Assembly: GCF_024170285.1 (NCBI RefSeq)
Contig: NZ_JALJXV010000008.1
Span: 62,001 to 126,000 of the forward strand
Length of the DNA stretch: 64,000 nt
DNA from: Natronocella acetinitrilica
Lineage (GTDB): Bacteria > Pseudomonadota > Gammaproteobacteria > Nitrococcales > Aquisalimonadaceae
Reading direction: 5' to 3'
Position 1 is the first letter of the stretch, and every line of letters begins with the position of its first letter. Positions 31,102 through 39,598 of this stretch are shown here, one piece after another. Below the pieces are notes generated by a model, which did no database searches, had not been told where the DNA came from, and worked only from the letters and a program-made list of their open reading frames with translations. The translations under genes were made by a program, and so were the position numbers.

Positions 31102-32408
31102 GCGGTGAAACGGTCCGCCCCCTTGCGGACCGCATGCGCCCCTGCCGCCTGGATGAATTTGTCGGCCAGCAGCATCTGGTGGGGGCTGGCAAGGCGCTCA
31201 GGCGCAGTATCGAATCAGGCCATCCCCACTCCATGGTGTTCTGGGGCCCGCCGGGGACGGGCAAGACTACGCTGGCACGGCTGGTGGCCGAAGCCAGTGA
31301 TGCGCGATTCCTGACCCTCTCCGCGGTGATGAGCGGGGTCAAGGATATCCGTGCTGCGGTGGAGGAGGCGCGGGGCGAGCGGGAACGTGGCCGTGCCACC
31401 GTGCTGTTCGTCGATGAGGCGCATCGCTTCAACAAGAGTCAGCAGGACGCATTTCTGCCCTTCGTCGAGGACGGCACCATCATCTTCATCGGTGCCACCA
31501 CCGAGAATCCGTCCTTCGAACTCAACAACGCCTTGCTCTCCCGGGTCAGAACCTACGTGCTGCGAGACCTGGAGCCGGCAGATCTGGGAGCCCTGGTGCA
31601 TCGCGCCCTGGTCGATCCTGATCGCGGGCTGGGGCAGCGTGGTCTCTCTATTGACGAGGACGCGCTACAGACACTGGTGGCTGCAGCGGATGGCGATGCC
31701 AGGCGCGTGCTGAGCCTGCTGGAAGTGGCCTCCGACCTTGCCGAGGGGCGCATCGACGCGGCCGTGGTGCGAGAGGCAACGGCCGCCGGCCTGCGCCGCT
31801 TCGACAAGGGCGGGGAGGCCTTCTACGATCAGATATCGGCGCTGCACAAGGCGGTGCGGGGCTCTGACCCCGATGCTGCGCTTTACTGGTTCTGCCGCAT
31901 GATCGACGGCGGCGCCGATCCGCTCTATGTGGCTCGGCGTGCGGTGCGCATGGCTTCGGAGGACATCGGCAACGCTGATCCGCGGGCCCTGCAGATGGCC
32001 CTGGCCGCCTGGGAGACCCAGGAGCGCCTGGGCAGCCCCGAGGGTGAACTGGCCATTGCTCATGCCATTGTCTACATGGCGGTGGTGCCCAAGAGCAACG
32101 CGGTCTACAAGGCCTACAATCAGGCCCGCAAGGATGCCCGTGAACTCGGCTCGCTGGAGGTGCCCCTGCATTTGCGCAATGCACCCACCAGCCTGATGAA
32201 GGAGCTGGGCTATGGCCGCGAATACCGCTATGCCCATGATGACCCCAGCGGCTATGCGGCGGGGGAGGACTATTTCCCCGAGGCCATGACGCCGCGGCAC
32301 TACTACCAGCCCGTGGAGCGCGGCCTGGAGACGCGTATTGCCGAGCGGCTGCGCCAGCTTCGTGAAATGGATCGACAGGTTCCGGCGAACAAGCGACGCC
32401 GTCGCTAG
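31095..32408 (+). CDS. rarA: Replication-associated recombination protein A (RarA/MgsA)
   Basis: AAA+ clamp-loader-related ATPase acting at stalled forks. 437 residues (E. coli 447). Walker [14 protein letters not shown] (about residue 53), Walker [17 protein letters not shown], sensor region [18 protein letters not shown], and the C-terminal tetramerisation part with [12 protein letters not shown] and the [11 protein letters not shown] segment. The ATG at 31095 lies within the last codons of lolA. It is followed after 67 bp by serS. Confidence 0.96.
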   Translation: MVGGETVRPLADRMRPCRLDEFVGQQHLVGAGKALRRSIESGHPHSMVFWGPPGTGKTTLARLVAEASDARFLTLSAVMSGVKDIRAAVEEARGERERGRATVLFVDEAHRFNKSQQDAFLPFVEDGTIIFIGATTENPSFELNNALLSRVRTYVLRDLEPADLGALVHRALVDPDRGLGQRGLSIDEDALQTLVAAADGDARRVLSLLEVASDLAEGRIDAAVVREATAAGLRRFDKGGEAFYDQISALHKAVRGSDPDAALYWFCRMIDGGADPLYVARRAVRMASEDIGNADPRALQMALAAWETQERLGSPEGELAIAHAIVYMAVVPKSNAVYKAYNQARKDARELGSLEVPLHLRNAPTSLMKELGYGREYRYAHDDPSGYAAGEDYFPEAMTPRHYYQPVERGLETRIAERLRQLREMDRQVPANKRRRR

Positions 32409-32475
32409 CCATCGCTTATCTTCAGCCGCCTCAGCGGTTACAATCCTGCGCTGCTCAGCACACCGGGAAACAGAT

Positions 32476-33747
32476 ATGCTCGACCCCAGAGAGCTACGCA
32501 ACCGACTCGACGACATGACCGCCGCCCTGGCGCGACGCGGCTACACCCTGGATGCCGAACGTTATCGTGCGCTGGACGAGCAGCGCCGCACCCTGCAGGT
32601 CGAGGTGCAGGACCTGCAGAACGCCCGCAACCGGAGTGCCAAGTCCATCGGCAAGGCAAAGGCGGCGGGTGAGGACATCCAGCCCCTGTTGAATGAGGTT
32701 GCCGATCTCGGGGATCGCCTCAAGCAAGCGGAAGTGGCACTTGAAGAGTTGCAGGCCACCCTGGACGACTGGCACATGGGTATGCCCAACGTGCCCGATG
32801 CCGATGTGCCCGCCGGCGAAGACGAAGACGCCAATGTTGAGATTCGCCGCTGGGGCGAGCCCGCATCGTTCGACTTCAAGCCACGGGATCACGTCGAGCT
32901 GGGGGCCGACAGAGGCCTGGATTTCGAGGCCGGCGCCAAGCTCACAGGCTCACGGTTCGTCGTCATGCGTGGTGGTGTCGCGAGGCTGCACCGGGCATTG
33001 ATCCAGTTCATGCTGGACCTCCATGTTGAGGAGCATGGCTACAACGAGGTCAACGTCCCCTATATCGTCAATGCGGACTCGCTGCGTGGTACTGGGCAGT
33101 TGCCGAAGTTCGGTGAAGACCTGTTCGCGCTGCAGGGGGATCATCCTTATTACCTCATTCCCACAGCCGAGGTCCCGGTGACCAACCTGGCCAGGGACAG
33201 CATCATCGACGACGGTGACTTGCCACAGCGCTACGTCTGTCACAGCCCCTGTTTCCGCGCCGAGGCGGGCAGTTACGGCAAGGACGTGCGCGGCATGATC
33301 CGTCAGCACCAGTTTGAGAAGGTAGAACTGGTGCAGATGGTTCGTCCCGACGAGTCCGACGCGGCGCTGGAAATCCTCACCAACCATGCCGAGACCATTC
33401 TGCAACGGCTCGAATTGCCCTACCGGGTGATGCTGCTATGTACCGGTGACCTGGGCTTCTCGTCGGCCAGAACCTACGATCTGGAAGTCTGGCTGCCCGG
33501 GCAGGAGCGTTATCGGGAGATTTCTTCGTGCAGCAATTTCCGGGCTTTCCAGGCGCGGCGTATGCAGGCCCGTTGGCGTAATCCGGAGACCGGCAAACCC
33601 GAACCGCTGCACACACTGAACGGGTCAGGTCTTGCGATTGGCAGGTGCCTGGTGGCCATTCTCGAGAACTACCAGGAAGCCGATGGGCGGATACGCGTCC
33701 CGCAAGCGCTGCAAGCTTACCTGGGTGGGCGCGACTATCTCTGGTGA
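32476..33747 (+). CDS. serS: Seryl-tRNA synthetase
   Basis: Charges tRNA-Ser (and the Sec tRNA where present). 423 residues (E. coli 430). An N-terminal antiparallel coiled coil at about residues 28-100 binds the tRNA arm. Class II motif 2 is [20 protein letters not shown] region near residue 258, and motif 3 is [18 protein letters not shown] near 380. I choose ATG 32476 ([13 protein letters not shown]), which matches the family start; a weak GGGAAACAG lies upstream. Confidence 0.97.
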   Translation: MLDPRELRNRLDDMTAALARRGYTLDAERYRALDEQRRTLQVEVQDLQNARNRSAKSIGKAKAAGEDIQPLLNEVADLGDRLKQAEVALEELQATLDDWHMGMPNVPDADVPAGEDEDANVEIRRWGEPASFDFKPRDHVELGADRGLDFEAGAKLTGSRFVVMRGGVARLHRALIQFMLDLHVEEHGYNEVNVPYIVNADSLRGTGQLPKFGEDLFALQGDHPYYLIPTAEVPVTNLARDSIIDDGDLPQRYVCHSPCFRAEAGSYGKDVRGMIRQHQFEKVELVQMVRPDESDAALEILTNHAETILQRLELPYRVMLLCTGDLGFSSARTYDLEVWLPGQERYREISSCSNFRAFQARRMQARWRNPETGKPEPLHTLNGSGLAIGRCLVAILENYQEADGRIRVPQALQAYLGGRDYLW

Positions 33748-33760
33748 CCCGGGGATTGTG

Positions 33761-34741
33761 TCAGGCCTCGATCAGGTTGGCGTTGAGCTCCTCGAACAGT
33801 TGCGCACGCTGCTCCGGCTCCCGCGCTTCGATGGCGCGCTGGATGATCTCCGGCGTCAGGTGTGCCGCGAAGAGCTGAATGAAGTCGTACATGTAGCTGC
33901 GCAGGTAACTGCCCCGGCGAAAGCCGATATTGGTAACGCTGGGTTCGAACAGGTGGGCTGCGTCTATGGCCTGCAGGCCGCTGTCGCGAATTGAATCGAA
34001 AGCCATGCTGGCAACGATGCCTACGCCCACCCCCAGGTTCACGTAGGTCTTGATGACTTCCGCGTCCGTGGCAGTAAACACGACATTGGGCTCCAGCCCC
34101 TGCTCCTGAAACGCCTTGTCCAGCTTCGAGCGGCCGGTAAAACCGAACACGTAGGTCACCAGGGGATACTGGGCGAGATCCTCCAGCGTGATGGGCATCC
34201 GGTCCAGCAAGGGGTGTCCGTCCGGCACGATGACGCTGCGATTCCACCGGTAGCAGGGCAGCATCACCAGGTCCTCGAAAAGTTCGATGGCCTCGGTCGC
34301 TATCGCGAAATCCACCGCGCCGCGGGCTGCCTCGTCGGCAATCTGCATCGGTGTGCCCTGATGCATGTGCAGACTGACGTTGGGATATCGATCGCGAAAC
34401 AGGCTTACCACCCGCGGCAAGGCGTGCCGGGCCTGTGTCTGGGTCGTTGCGATGGACAGGCTGCCGCGATTGTCGTCCTTGTGCTCTTCGGCGATGGCCT
34501 TGATGTTACGAACATCTTCAAGTACGCGGTTCGCGGCCTTGAGGATCTCTTCGCCCGCCGGCGTGATCCGACTCAGGTGCTTGCCGCTACGCTCGAAAAT
34601 CTGCACACCCAACTCTGATTCCAGCATGCGGATCTGCTTACTGACGCCCGGTTGAGAGGTATACAGTGCATCTGCGGCCGCTGATACATTGAGGTTCCTT
34701 CTGGCAACCTCGCAAATGTAACGCAGTTGATTCAGTTTCAT
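33761..34741 (-). CDS. cysB: LysR-family regulator CysB
   Basis: Activator of cysteine and sulfate-assimilation genes with N-acetylserine as inducer. 326 residues (E. coli 324). The N-terminus MKLNQLRYICEVARRNLNVS and the winged helix, then the CysB signature TTQTQARHALPRVV and MHQGTPMQIADEA (sulfate/NAS pocket region) are distinctive. It is divergent from cobA across 162 bp, a likely CysB-controlled interval because siroheme made through SUMT is the cofactor of sulfite reductase. It converges on serS. Confidence 0.93.
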   Translation of the reverse strand: MKLNQLRYICEVARRNLNVSAAADALYTSQPGVSKQIRMLESELGVQIFERSGKHLSRITPAGEEILKAANRVLEDVRNIKAIAEEHKDDNRGSLSIATTQTQARHALPRVVSLFRDRYPNVSLHMHQGTPMQIADEAARGAVDFAIATEAIELFEDLVMLPCYRWNRSVIVPDGHPLLDRMPITLEDLAQYPLVTYVFGFTGRSKLDKAFQEQGLEPNVVFTATDAEVIKTYVNLGVGVGIVASMAFDSIRDSGLQAIDAAHLFEPSVTNIGFRRGSYLRSYMYDFIQLFAAHLTPEIIQRAIEAREPEQRAQLFEELNANLIEA

Positions 34742-34903
34742 AGACTAATCCACAAGTCGGACAGCAGCGTTGAACGTCAATTCTGGCGCAATAGTCTCAT
34801 CAAGTATAACTAATTGGAATATGGCGGCGAGAAATCATTTCTTCGGCTCGCCATGACCGCACTTTAGAGTTGGCGTACGATTGTCCTGAAGAAACGATGA
34901 TTA

Positions 34904-35695
34904 ATGTCTGAACACAACACCCCGCTGGGAACAGTCTATCTGGTGGGTGCCGGTCCCGGAGCACCTGATCTGCTCACTTTGCGCGCCGCCCGGCTTCTTG
35001 GGCGCGCCGATGTCGTGGTTTACGATCGCCTGGTGGCACCCGCCATTCTTGAAATGGCTCGGCCTGAGGCCCGACTGGTCTTCGTCGGCAAGGAGCGGGA
35101 TCGCCATCCGGTGCCGCAGGAGACCATCAACGCCCGTCTCATCGAACTCGCGAGGCAAGGGCTACAGGTTGTCCGACTGAAGGGTGGAGACCCCTTCATC
35201 TTCGGGCGCGGCGGCGAGGAACTCGATCAACTCCTGGAGAACGGCATCCCCTTTGAAGTGGTGCCGGGAATCACCGCTGCCAGCGGCTGTGCGGCCTATG
35301 CAGGCATACCCCTTACGCACCGTGACCATGCCCAGTCCTGCCTTTTCGTCACCGGACATCGTCGGGACGGTCGTCTGGATATCGACTGGGACGCCGTGGT
35401 GCGACCAGCCCAGACCGTCGTGTTTTACATGGGGCTGCAGAGTCTCGCCGAACTGTGCGCCGGGTTGATGCGGCATGGCATGCCTGAGGGGGTGCCCGCC
35501 GCCATCGTGGAACAAGGGACGACGGATTGCCAGCGGGTGATCAGCGGAACGATAGCGTCGCTGCCGGGGCTGGCGGAGCATGCGGGCGCCCGGGCACCCA
35601 GCCTCATCATTGTCGGCTCGGTGGTCAATTTGCGACGCCAATTGGCCTGGTTCGAGGGGGGCAGTAAAGGGGATGGCTTTCATCGACTGGGATAA
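34904..35695 (+). CDS. cobA: Uroporphyrinogen-III C-methyltransferase (SUMT)
   Basis: SAM-dependent double methylation of uroporphyrinogen III to precorrin-2, for siroheme (and cobalamin where made). 263 residues, a stand-alone SUMT rather than the CysG fusion. Motifs: [56 protein letters not shown]. It is divergent from cysB, which supports siroheme supply for sulfite reduction. The dehydrogenase/chelatase half of siroheme synthesis is not in the window. The stop TAA runs into the A-tract that encodes the terminator tail of the opposing cold-shock gene. Confidence 0.94.
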   Translation: MSEHNTPLGTVYLVGAGPGAPDLLTLRAARLLGRADVVVYDRLVAPAILEMARPEARLVFVGKERDRHPVPQETINARLIELARQGLQVVRLKGGDPFIFGRGGEELDQLLENGIPFEVVPGITAASGCAAYAGIPLTHRDHAQSCLFVTGHRRDGRLDIDWDAVVRPAQTVVFYMGLQSLAELCAGLMRHGMPEGVPAAIVEQGTTDCQRVISGTIASLPGLAEHAGARAPSLIIVGSVVNLRRQLAWFEGGSKGDGFHRLG

Positions 35696-35723
35696 AAAAA
35701 CCGCCCCGCAAGCGCGGGGCGGT
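35694..35723 (-). terminator. Rho-independent terminator of the cold-shock gene
   Basis: CCGCCCCGC (35701-35709) pairs with GCGGGGCGG (35714-35722), loop AAGC. On the minus strand the stem is followed by TTTTTTT (35700-35694). The T-run overlaps the end of cobA, so the last bases serve both genes. Confidence 0.88.
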
Positions 35724-35757
35724 CATATTCTCCGGGATCGAGCCCGTCAGGTCAGCT

Positions 35758-35961
35758 TCAGACCGGGGTAACGTTCGCCGCAGCAACACCCTTGGGGGTG
35801 TTCTGGGTTTCGAACTGAACTCGCTGACCTTCGGCCAGGCTCTTGAAGCCGGTGCCAAGTATGGCGGAGTGGTGTACGAATACGTCCTTGCTGCCATCTT
35901 CCGGGGTGATGAAGCCAAAGCCCTTGGCATCGTCAAACCACTTTACTGTACCTGTCATCAT
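35758..35961 (-). CDS. Cold-shock-domain protein (Csp family)
   Basis: 67-residue single OB fold. RNA-binding motifs RNP1 (KGFGFI, residues about 14-19) and RNP2 (VFVHHSAI, about 28-35) are intact, and WF at 9-10 precedes them. It should act as a single-stranded nucleic-acid chaperone. Two ATGs in tandem; I choose the first (35961), 8 bp after GAGGA. The 5' flank to the next gene is about 250 bp, room for a long leader as in cspA, but I cannot define the transcript start. Confidence 0.95.
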   Translation of the reverse strand: MMTGTVKWFDDAKGFGFITPEDGSKDVFVHHSAILGTGFKSLAEGQRVQFETQNTPKGVAAANVTPV

Positions 35962-36210
35962 GGGGTCTTTCCTCGTACGAAACATTGGGTTTGTGCAGGT
36001 CGGTCTGAAGAGCAATCTCGGGAGTGACTTGCCATGAAGGAAGGTACTGCCGGAAGACTTACAAGAGCGGCACTGCAGGTAAAATGGTAGGACCATTCCG
36101 GGAAAAAATCCACTGTTATCAACGTGAATTTGTCGTGACCGCCTGGTTGCTGCGCCGTGAGGAACTAGACTTTTGAGATGGGGGAGCAGGGAACACGGAG
36201 GAGGCGACAC

Positions 36211-36417
36211 ATGAGTAGATTCCGTTGCACCGTTGAGTATCGACTGAATAACGGCTCCATTCATCATGACACCCGCGTCTTCGATGCCGGTGATGGTCAT
36301 GCTGCTGCGGAGATGGCCAGGCAGGCCTGGGTGGGCGAACACGAGCCCGGACCCGATGGAGAGGCGGGCGAAGTCGAGGAGATTGTTTGCATGGTTGTGG
36401 AGGACGACCAGCATTAG
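36211..36417 (+). CDS. Small acidic protein of unknown function
   Basis: 68 residues, starting at ATG 36211 behind a strong GGAGGAG. I do not recognise a family. The first half reads like two beta strands ([24 protein letters not shown]), the second like a helix ([14 protein letters not shown]) and then an acidic tail ending [10 protein letters not shown]. No signal peptide or membrane segment. It lies 70 bp upstream of the HPF-like gene and is likely co-transcribed with it, so a ribosome- or stress-related role is possible but unproven. The strong ribosome site is the main reason to believe it is translated. Confidence 0.65.
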   Translation: MSRFRCTVEYRLNNGSIHHDTRVFDAGDGHAAAEMARQAWVGEHEPGPDGEAGEVEEIVCMVVEDDQH

Positions 36418-36487
36418 CCTTGAAAGCTGTTGGTCAATGCCGCACATCTTCGATCAGGGGGGACTATCCGCAACAAGGAGCGAGATC

Positions 36488-36817
36488 ATGCAGATTCAGA
36501 TCAATCCGGGACCGGGTATGCAGCAGTCTGATGCATTGGATGAGCACGTGTCTGCGCGGCTGGAGCGAATCGATCGGCGCTTTGGCGAGCGTCTGACCCG
36601 GATCGAAGTGCACATGACCGACGTCAACGGACCAAAAGGCGGTGAGAACAAACGCGTCAAGCTGGAAGCGAGGCCACGGGGACTGGATCCGGTGCTGGCA
36701 GAAGCCACCGAGGAGTCTGCCTACGATGCCGTCAACAGCGCGGTAGACAAGCTGGAGAGCGTGCTTGCGAGCCTCTTCGGCAAACAGGACGCCAAGCAGC
36801 GCTCCACGATGTCGTGA
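36488..36817 (+). CDS. HPF/RaiA-like ribosome-associated protein
   Basis: 109 residues with the beta-alpha-beta-beta-beta-alpha pattern of the HPF/RaiA (sigma-54 modulation) family: MQIQINPG strand, SDALDEHVSARLERIDRRFG helix, TRIEVHMTDVNG and KRVKLEARPRG strands, and a final helix DAVNSAVDKLESVLASLFGK. It is a divergent member: the usual basic surface is thinner, and it lacks the long C-terminal tail of long HPF. ATG 36488 follows CAAGGAG. Likely binds the 30S subunit; dimer or hibernation activity cannot be judged. Confidence 0.8.
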   Translation: MQIQINPGPGMQQSDALDEHVSARLERIDRRFGERLTRIEVHMTDVNGPKGGENKRVKLEARPRGLDPVLAEATEESAYDAVNSAVDKLESVLASLFGKQDAKQRSTMS

Positions 36818-36820
36818 ACA

Positions 36821-36859
36821 GGCTGACAGGTTCGGCACGCGCTGCCGGACCTGTCAGCC
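36821..36859. terminator. Long hairpin between convergent genes (HPF-like and DUF3422)
   Basis: Arms 36821-36837 and 36843-36859 form a 17-bp stem with a single G/A-type mismatch that becomes a G-U pair in one orientation, and a 5-base CG loop. It begins 4 bp after the HPF-like stop and ends 8 bp before the DUF3422 stop. There is no T-run; a two-way terminator or 3'-end stabiliser is likely. Confidence 0.65.
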
Positions 36860-36866
36860 GGCCCCT

Positions 36867-38204
36867 TCAATGACTGGAGCGTTTGCCCAGCAGGCGGCGG
36901 CGCATCAGCCTGCTGACTGTCCACATGCCCACCACGATGAATGGCACGGAGGCGCCGACAATCAGGTTCACATTGAGTGCCACACCCGCCGCCTCGACTC
37001 CACGCAAGGCGTAATGCAGCAGGCCGGTCGTGTAGTAGCTCAGAACAACCACTGAGAGGCCCTCGACGGTCTGTTGCAGGCGTAATTGCAGATCGGTGCG
37101 CTGGTTCATGGAGGCCAGCAGATCGCGATTCTGCGCTTCCAGCGCGACATCAACCCGGGTCCGCAACAGCTCGGCCGCCCTGGACAAGCGTTCCGACAGG
37201 GCATGCTGGCGCAAGGCCACCGACTCACAGGTGCGCATCGCCGGCGTAAAGCGGCGCTCCATGAACTCGCTGATGGTCTGCAGGTCCTTGATGCGCTCTT
37301 CTCGCAGGTTGTCGATGCGGTTTTCCACCAGCTCCCGATACGCGTGCGCCGCGCTCAGGCGAAAGGTGTTCTGGGCGGTGATGCGCTCGAGTTCGCCTGC
37401 CAGGCCGGAGAGCTCGGTCAGCAGGGCCTGCTCTGACTCCAGGCTCTCCCGATGTGACATTCGGTCGGTGACGGACCGCAGCTGGTCATCCAGTTCCGTC
37501 AATTGTGCCGTGGTGCGCCGGGCGATGGGGAATGCCAGCAAGGCCATGAGCCTGTAGGTCTCGATCTCCAGTACCCGCTGCACCAGCCGACCCGTCCGAC
37601 GTGCCGGCAACCCTCCTGCCTGAATGAGAATGTGTCCGAAGCCGTCGCCATGGAGGCGAAAATCCGTGAACAGGTGCGCACCACCATCGGCAACCATGCT
37701 GCCAGCCACATTTTCCGTGCCGAATAGCTCCAGGATCTCGTGAACACTCCGCTCGGGGTCGGCAGGGCCTTCAAGTATGAGATGGACCGCCGCTACCAAC
37801 TCCCCGGGAATCGCCTCACGCCAGGCTGGTGGCACACGGTCGAGGGCCCGGTTGGTGAAGTGCTCATCCCGGCCCATGTAAGGGCTGCTGCAGAAGAACG
37901 TGTAGGTAGAGAATTCCGTGTGCCGTTCCCAGCGCAGGTGGAACGCCCCAAGGTTGACGCTGTGGTGGGTTGCGCTCTCCGGAGGCCGCACCTGCTCGAA
38001 GGCGTCGCATAGTGTCTCTACGTGGCGGCGATCCTCCTGGGCGTCGGCACCGAGCATGGCCAGATGCGTCGCTCTCAGTGGCGGCGTCAGGCTCTCGAAG
38101 GGCCGAGCATGGAGTTCCGAAGCGATAGCGAGCCTTTGCGGATGCTCGCGGATCCCCGGGCCATCCCGCCCGGTGGCGTGGGTTTTATTATTCATGTCGT
38201 CCAT
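36867..38204 (-). CDS. DUF3422 family membrane-anchored protein
   Basis: 445 residues. The N-terminal half carries the DUF3422 pattern (HPQRLAIASELHARPFE, then LRWERHTEFSTYTFF and RLVQRVLEIETYRLMALL). A long helical stretch with coiled-coil character at about residues 225-370 follows, then two hydrophobic segments at about 388-405 and 410-430 and a basic end (RRRLLGKRSSH). The family is common in proteobacteria and has no assigned function; the layout, a soluble domain joined through a coiled coil to a C-terminal membrane hairpin, suggests a scaffold or sensor. The start ATG lies near 38204 with alternatives a few codons in. Confidence 0.85.
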   Translation of the reverse strand: MDDMNNKTHATGRDGPGIREHPQRLAIASELHARPFESLTPPLRATHLAMLGADAQEDRRHVETLCDAFEQVRPPESATHHSVNLGAFHLRWERHTEFSTYTFFCSSPYMGRDEHFTNRALDRVPPAWREAIPGELVAAVHLILEGPADPERSVHEILELFGTENVAGSMVADGGAHLFTDFRLHGDGFGHILIQAGGLPARRTGRLVQRVLEIETYRLMALLAFPIARRTTAQLTELDDQLRSVTDRMSHRESLESEQALLTELSGLAGELERITAQNTFRLSAAHAYRELVENRIDNLREERIKDLQTISEFMERRFTPAMRTCESVALRQHALSERLSRAAELLRTRVDVALEAQNRDLLASMNQRTDLQLRLQQTVEGLSVVVLSYYTTGLLHYALRGVEAAGVALNVNLIVGASVPFIVVGMWTVSRLMRRRLLGKRSSH

Positions 38205-38239
38205 GATAGAGAACTAAGGCCATCCCGTGCCAGTGAAGC

Positions 38240-39103
38240 TTACAAGGAGATGCGTGGTCCGTCCTCGGCCCGGGGCATGGGCACGTCCGTCGGGAGTTCC
38301 ACTTCCTGTTCTTCGTTACCATCCCAGTAGCGGATCCGGGCACGTGCCCCGGTGCTGGTCTCGCCAACCAGTTCAAGAAAATCCATGGGCGAGCGAGGGA
38401 CTTCGCCATTGATGCTCAGAATCAGATCCCCCTCGCTGATGCCGGCAGACGCGGCACGACCGCGTGCCCGGCTCACCAACACGCCTTCGGCATCCTCAGG
38501 CAGGCCGAGTGCTTCCCGCAGTTCGGCGGTAACCGGTACCACGGTGATGTCCAGTGCCGTCACCACCTCGTCATCCTGCAGGCCTTCGAATTCCAGGTCC
38601 GGCCGGTGCTGGAGTATGGCCGGTGCTACGAGGATCATGGCTCCGGCTCGCAGGGCCAGCGCCAGTCCGTCGCTGGGGCGGGTGTCGACCATGATGGTCT
38701 CATCCGATGCGTTCTTGCGTAGTTGCAGCATCCCGAAATAGGTGCCGTCACGCAGTTCGTCCACCATGACCCGCTCCAGGCGTGCGTCGATGGCGCCAAC
38801 CAGGCTATGCATGAGGTCGTGGGTCATGGGGCGACGGACCGAAACATCGTGCAGTGCCATGAGAATGGCCCTGGCCTCGTTGACCCCGACCAGAATCGGC
38901 ACCACATCACCTGATTCAGGTTCCCGCAGGAGTACCACCGGCGCGCCGGATAGGCGGTCGAAACCCACTGTCGCCAGTTCTACGGGCACCAGCTCATCCG
39001 GGTGTACGGCGAGTTCCCGTGCGTGTGCGCCGAAGGTGGCAGCGGCGAGCAGGGGCGCGATCAGCGCGAGGATCAGGGGAATGCGAGGGAAGCGCGCGGC
39101 CAT
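38240..39103 (-). CDS. Exported bifunctional-nuclease (BFN/DUF151) domain protein with C-terminal PDZ domain
   Basis: 287 residues from ATG 39103, which has GGAGG upstream. A signal peptide (hydrophobic 8-24, cleavage after GAHA at about 27) precedes a BFN/DUF151 domain of roughly residues 38-170: LREPESGDVVPILVGVNEARAI, RPMTHDLMHSLVGAIDARLERV, DETIMVDTRPSDGLALALR. A PDZ domain follows at about 200-275 (VLVSRARGRAASAGISEGDLILSINGE). BFN proteins are usually cytoplasmic; nuclease activity is described for plant and hyperthermophile members. Here the domain would sit in the periplasm next to a protein-peptide binding module. Confidence 0.85.
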   Translation of the reverse strand: MAARFPRIPLILALIAPLLAAATFGAHARELAVHPDELVPVELATVGFDRLSGAPVVLLREPESGDVVPILVGVNEARAILMALHDVSVRRPMTHDLMHSLVGAIDARLERVMVDELRDGTYFGMLQLRKNASDETIMVDTRPSDGLALALRAGAMILVAPAILQHRPDLEFEGLQDDEVVTALDITVVPVTAELREALGLPEDAEGVLVSRARGRAASAGISEGDLILSINGEVPRSPMDFLELVGETSTGARARIRYWDGNEEQEVELPTDVPMPRAEDGPRISL

Positions 39104-39233
39104 GGGCTGGTTCCTCCACGGGCTGGCCAGACCAGAGTGCGGCCACGAAGCAAGAATCTCTACTTCAATCTTTACACCGGTAATGGCGAGCGGTCCAGCA
39201 TCGAGCAGGCCACTGGGGGGAGGGACCAGTGGT

Positions 39234-39545
39234 TCAGGGCAGGAGTTCCGTGGACAGGCCGTCGACCGCGACCCACTTCGAATCGGTGAGACGCTGGCGG
39301 ATCGCCTTCCACGGTGCGTAGTCCTGTGAATGATAGAAATCCAGCAGCGCCGCCATGTCCGGGAACTCAATGATCACCATCCGGCGCGGACTCCAGTCGC
39401 CCTCGAGCACCGACATGTCACCGCCGCGCGCCCGATAGCGCCCACCAAACCCGGCGGCAATGCGTGGAACCGTGTCGATATAGCCGCTGTCACGGTATGC
39501 CTGCATGTCGGCAACGGCAACATCGGCGAGCAGAAATGCTGCCAT
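39234..39545 (-). CDS. DUF1330 family protein
   Basis: 103 residues, a single ferredoxin-like dimeric alpha-beta barrel: AAFLLADVAVADMQAYRDSG, GRYRARGGDMSVLEGDW, RRMVIIEFPDMAALLDFYHS. This is the typical DUF1330 pattern; no reaction is assigned. I choose ATG 39545 because GGAGG lies 8 bp upstream; ATG 39560 five codons earlier overlaps that ribosome site. It sits 53 bp after the pckA stop and may be transcribed from the same message. Confidence 0.85.
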   Translation of the reverse strand: MAAFLLADVAVADMQAYRDSGYIDTVPRIAAGFGGRYRARGGDMSVLEGDWSPRRMVIIEFPDMAALLDFYHSQDYAPWKAIRQRLTDSKWVAVDGLSTELLP

Positions 39546-39598
39546 TCTCTTGGCCTCCATGGGCGGTCGGGATCAACTGCCGCCGAATTGCCGGGTTA

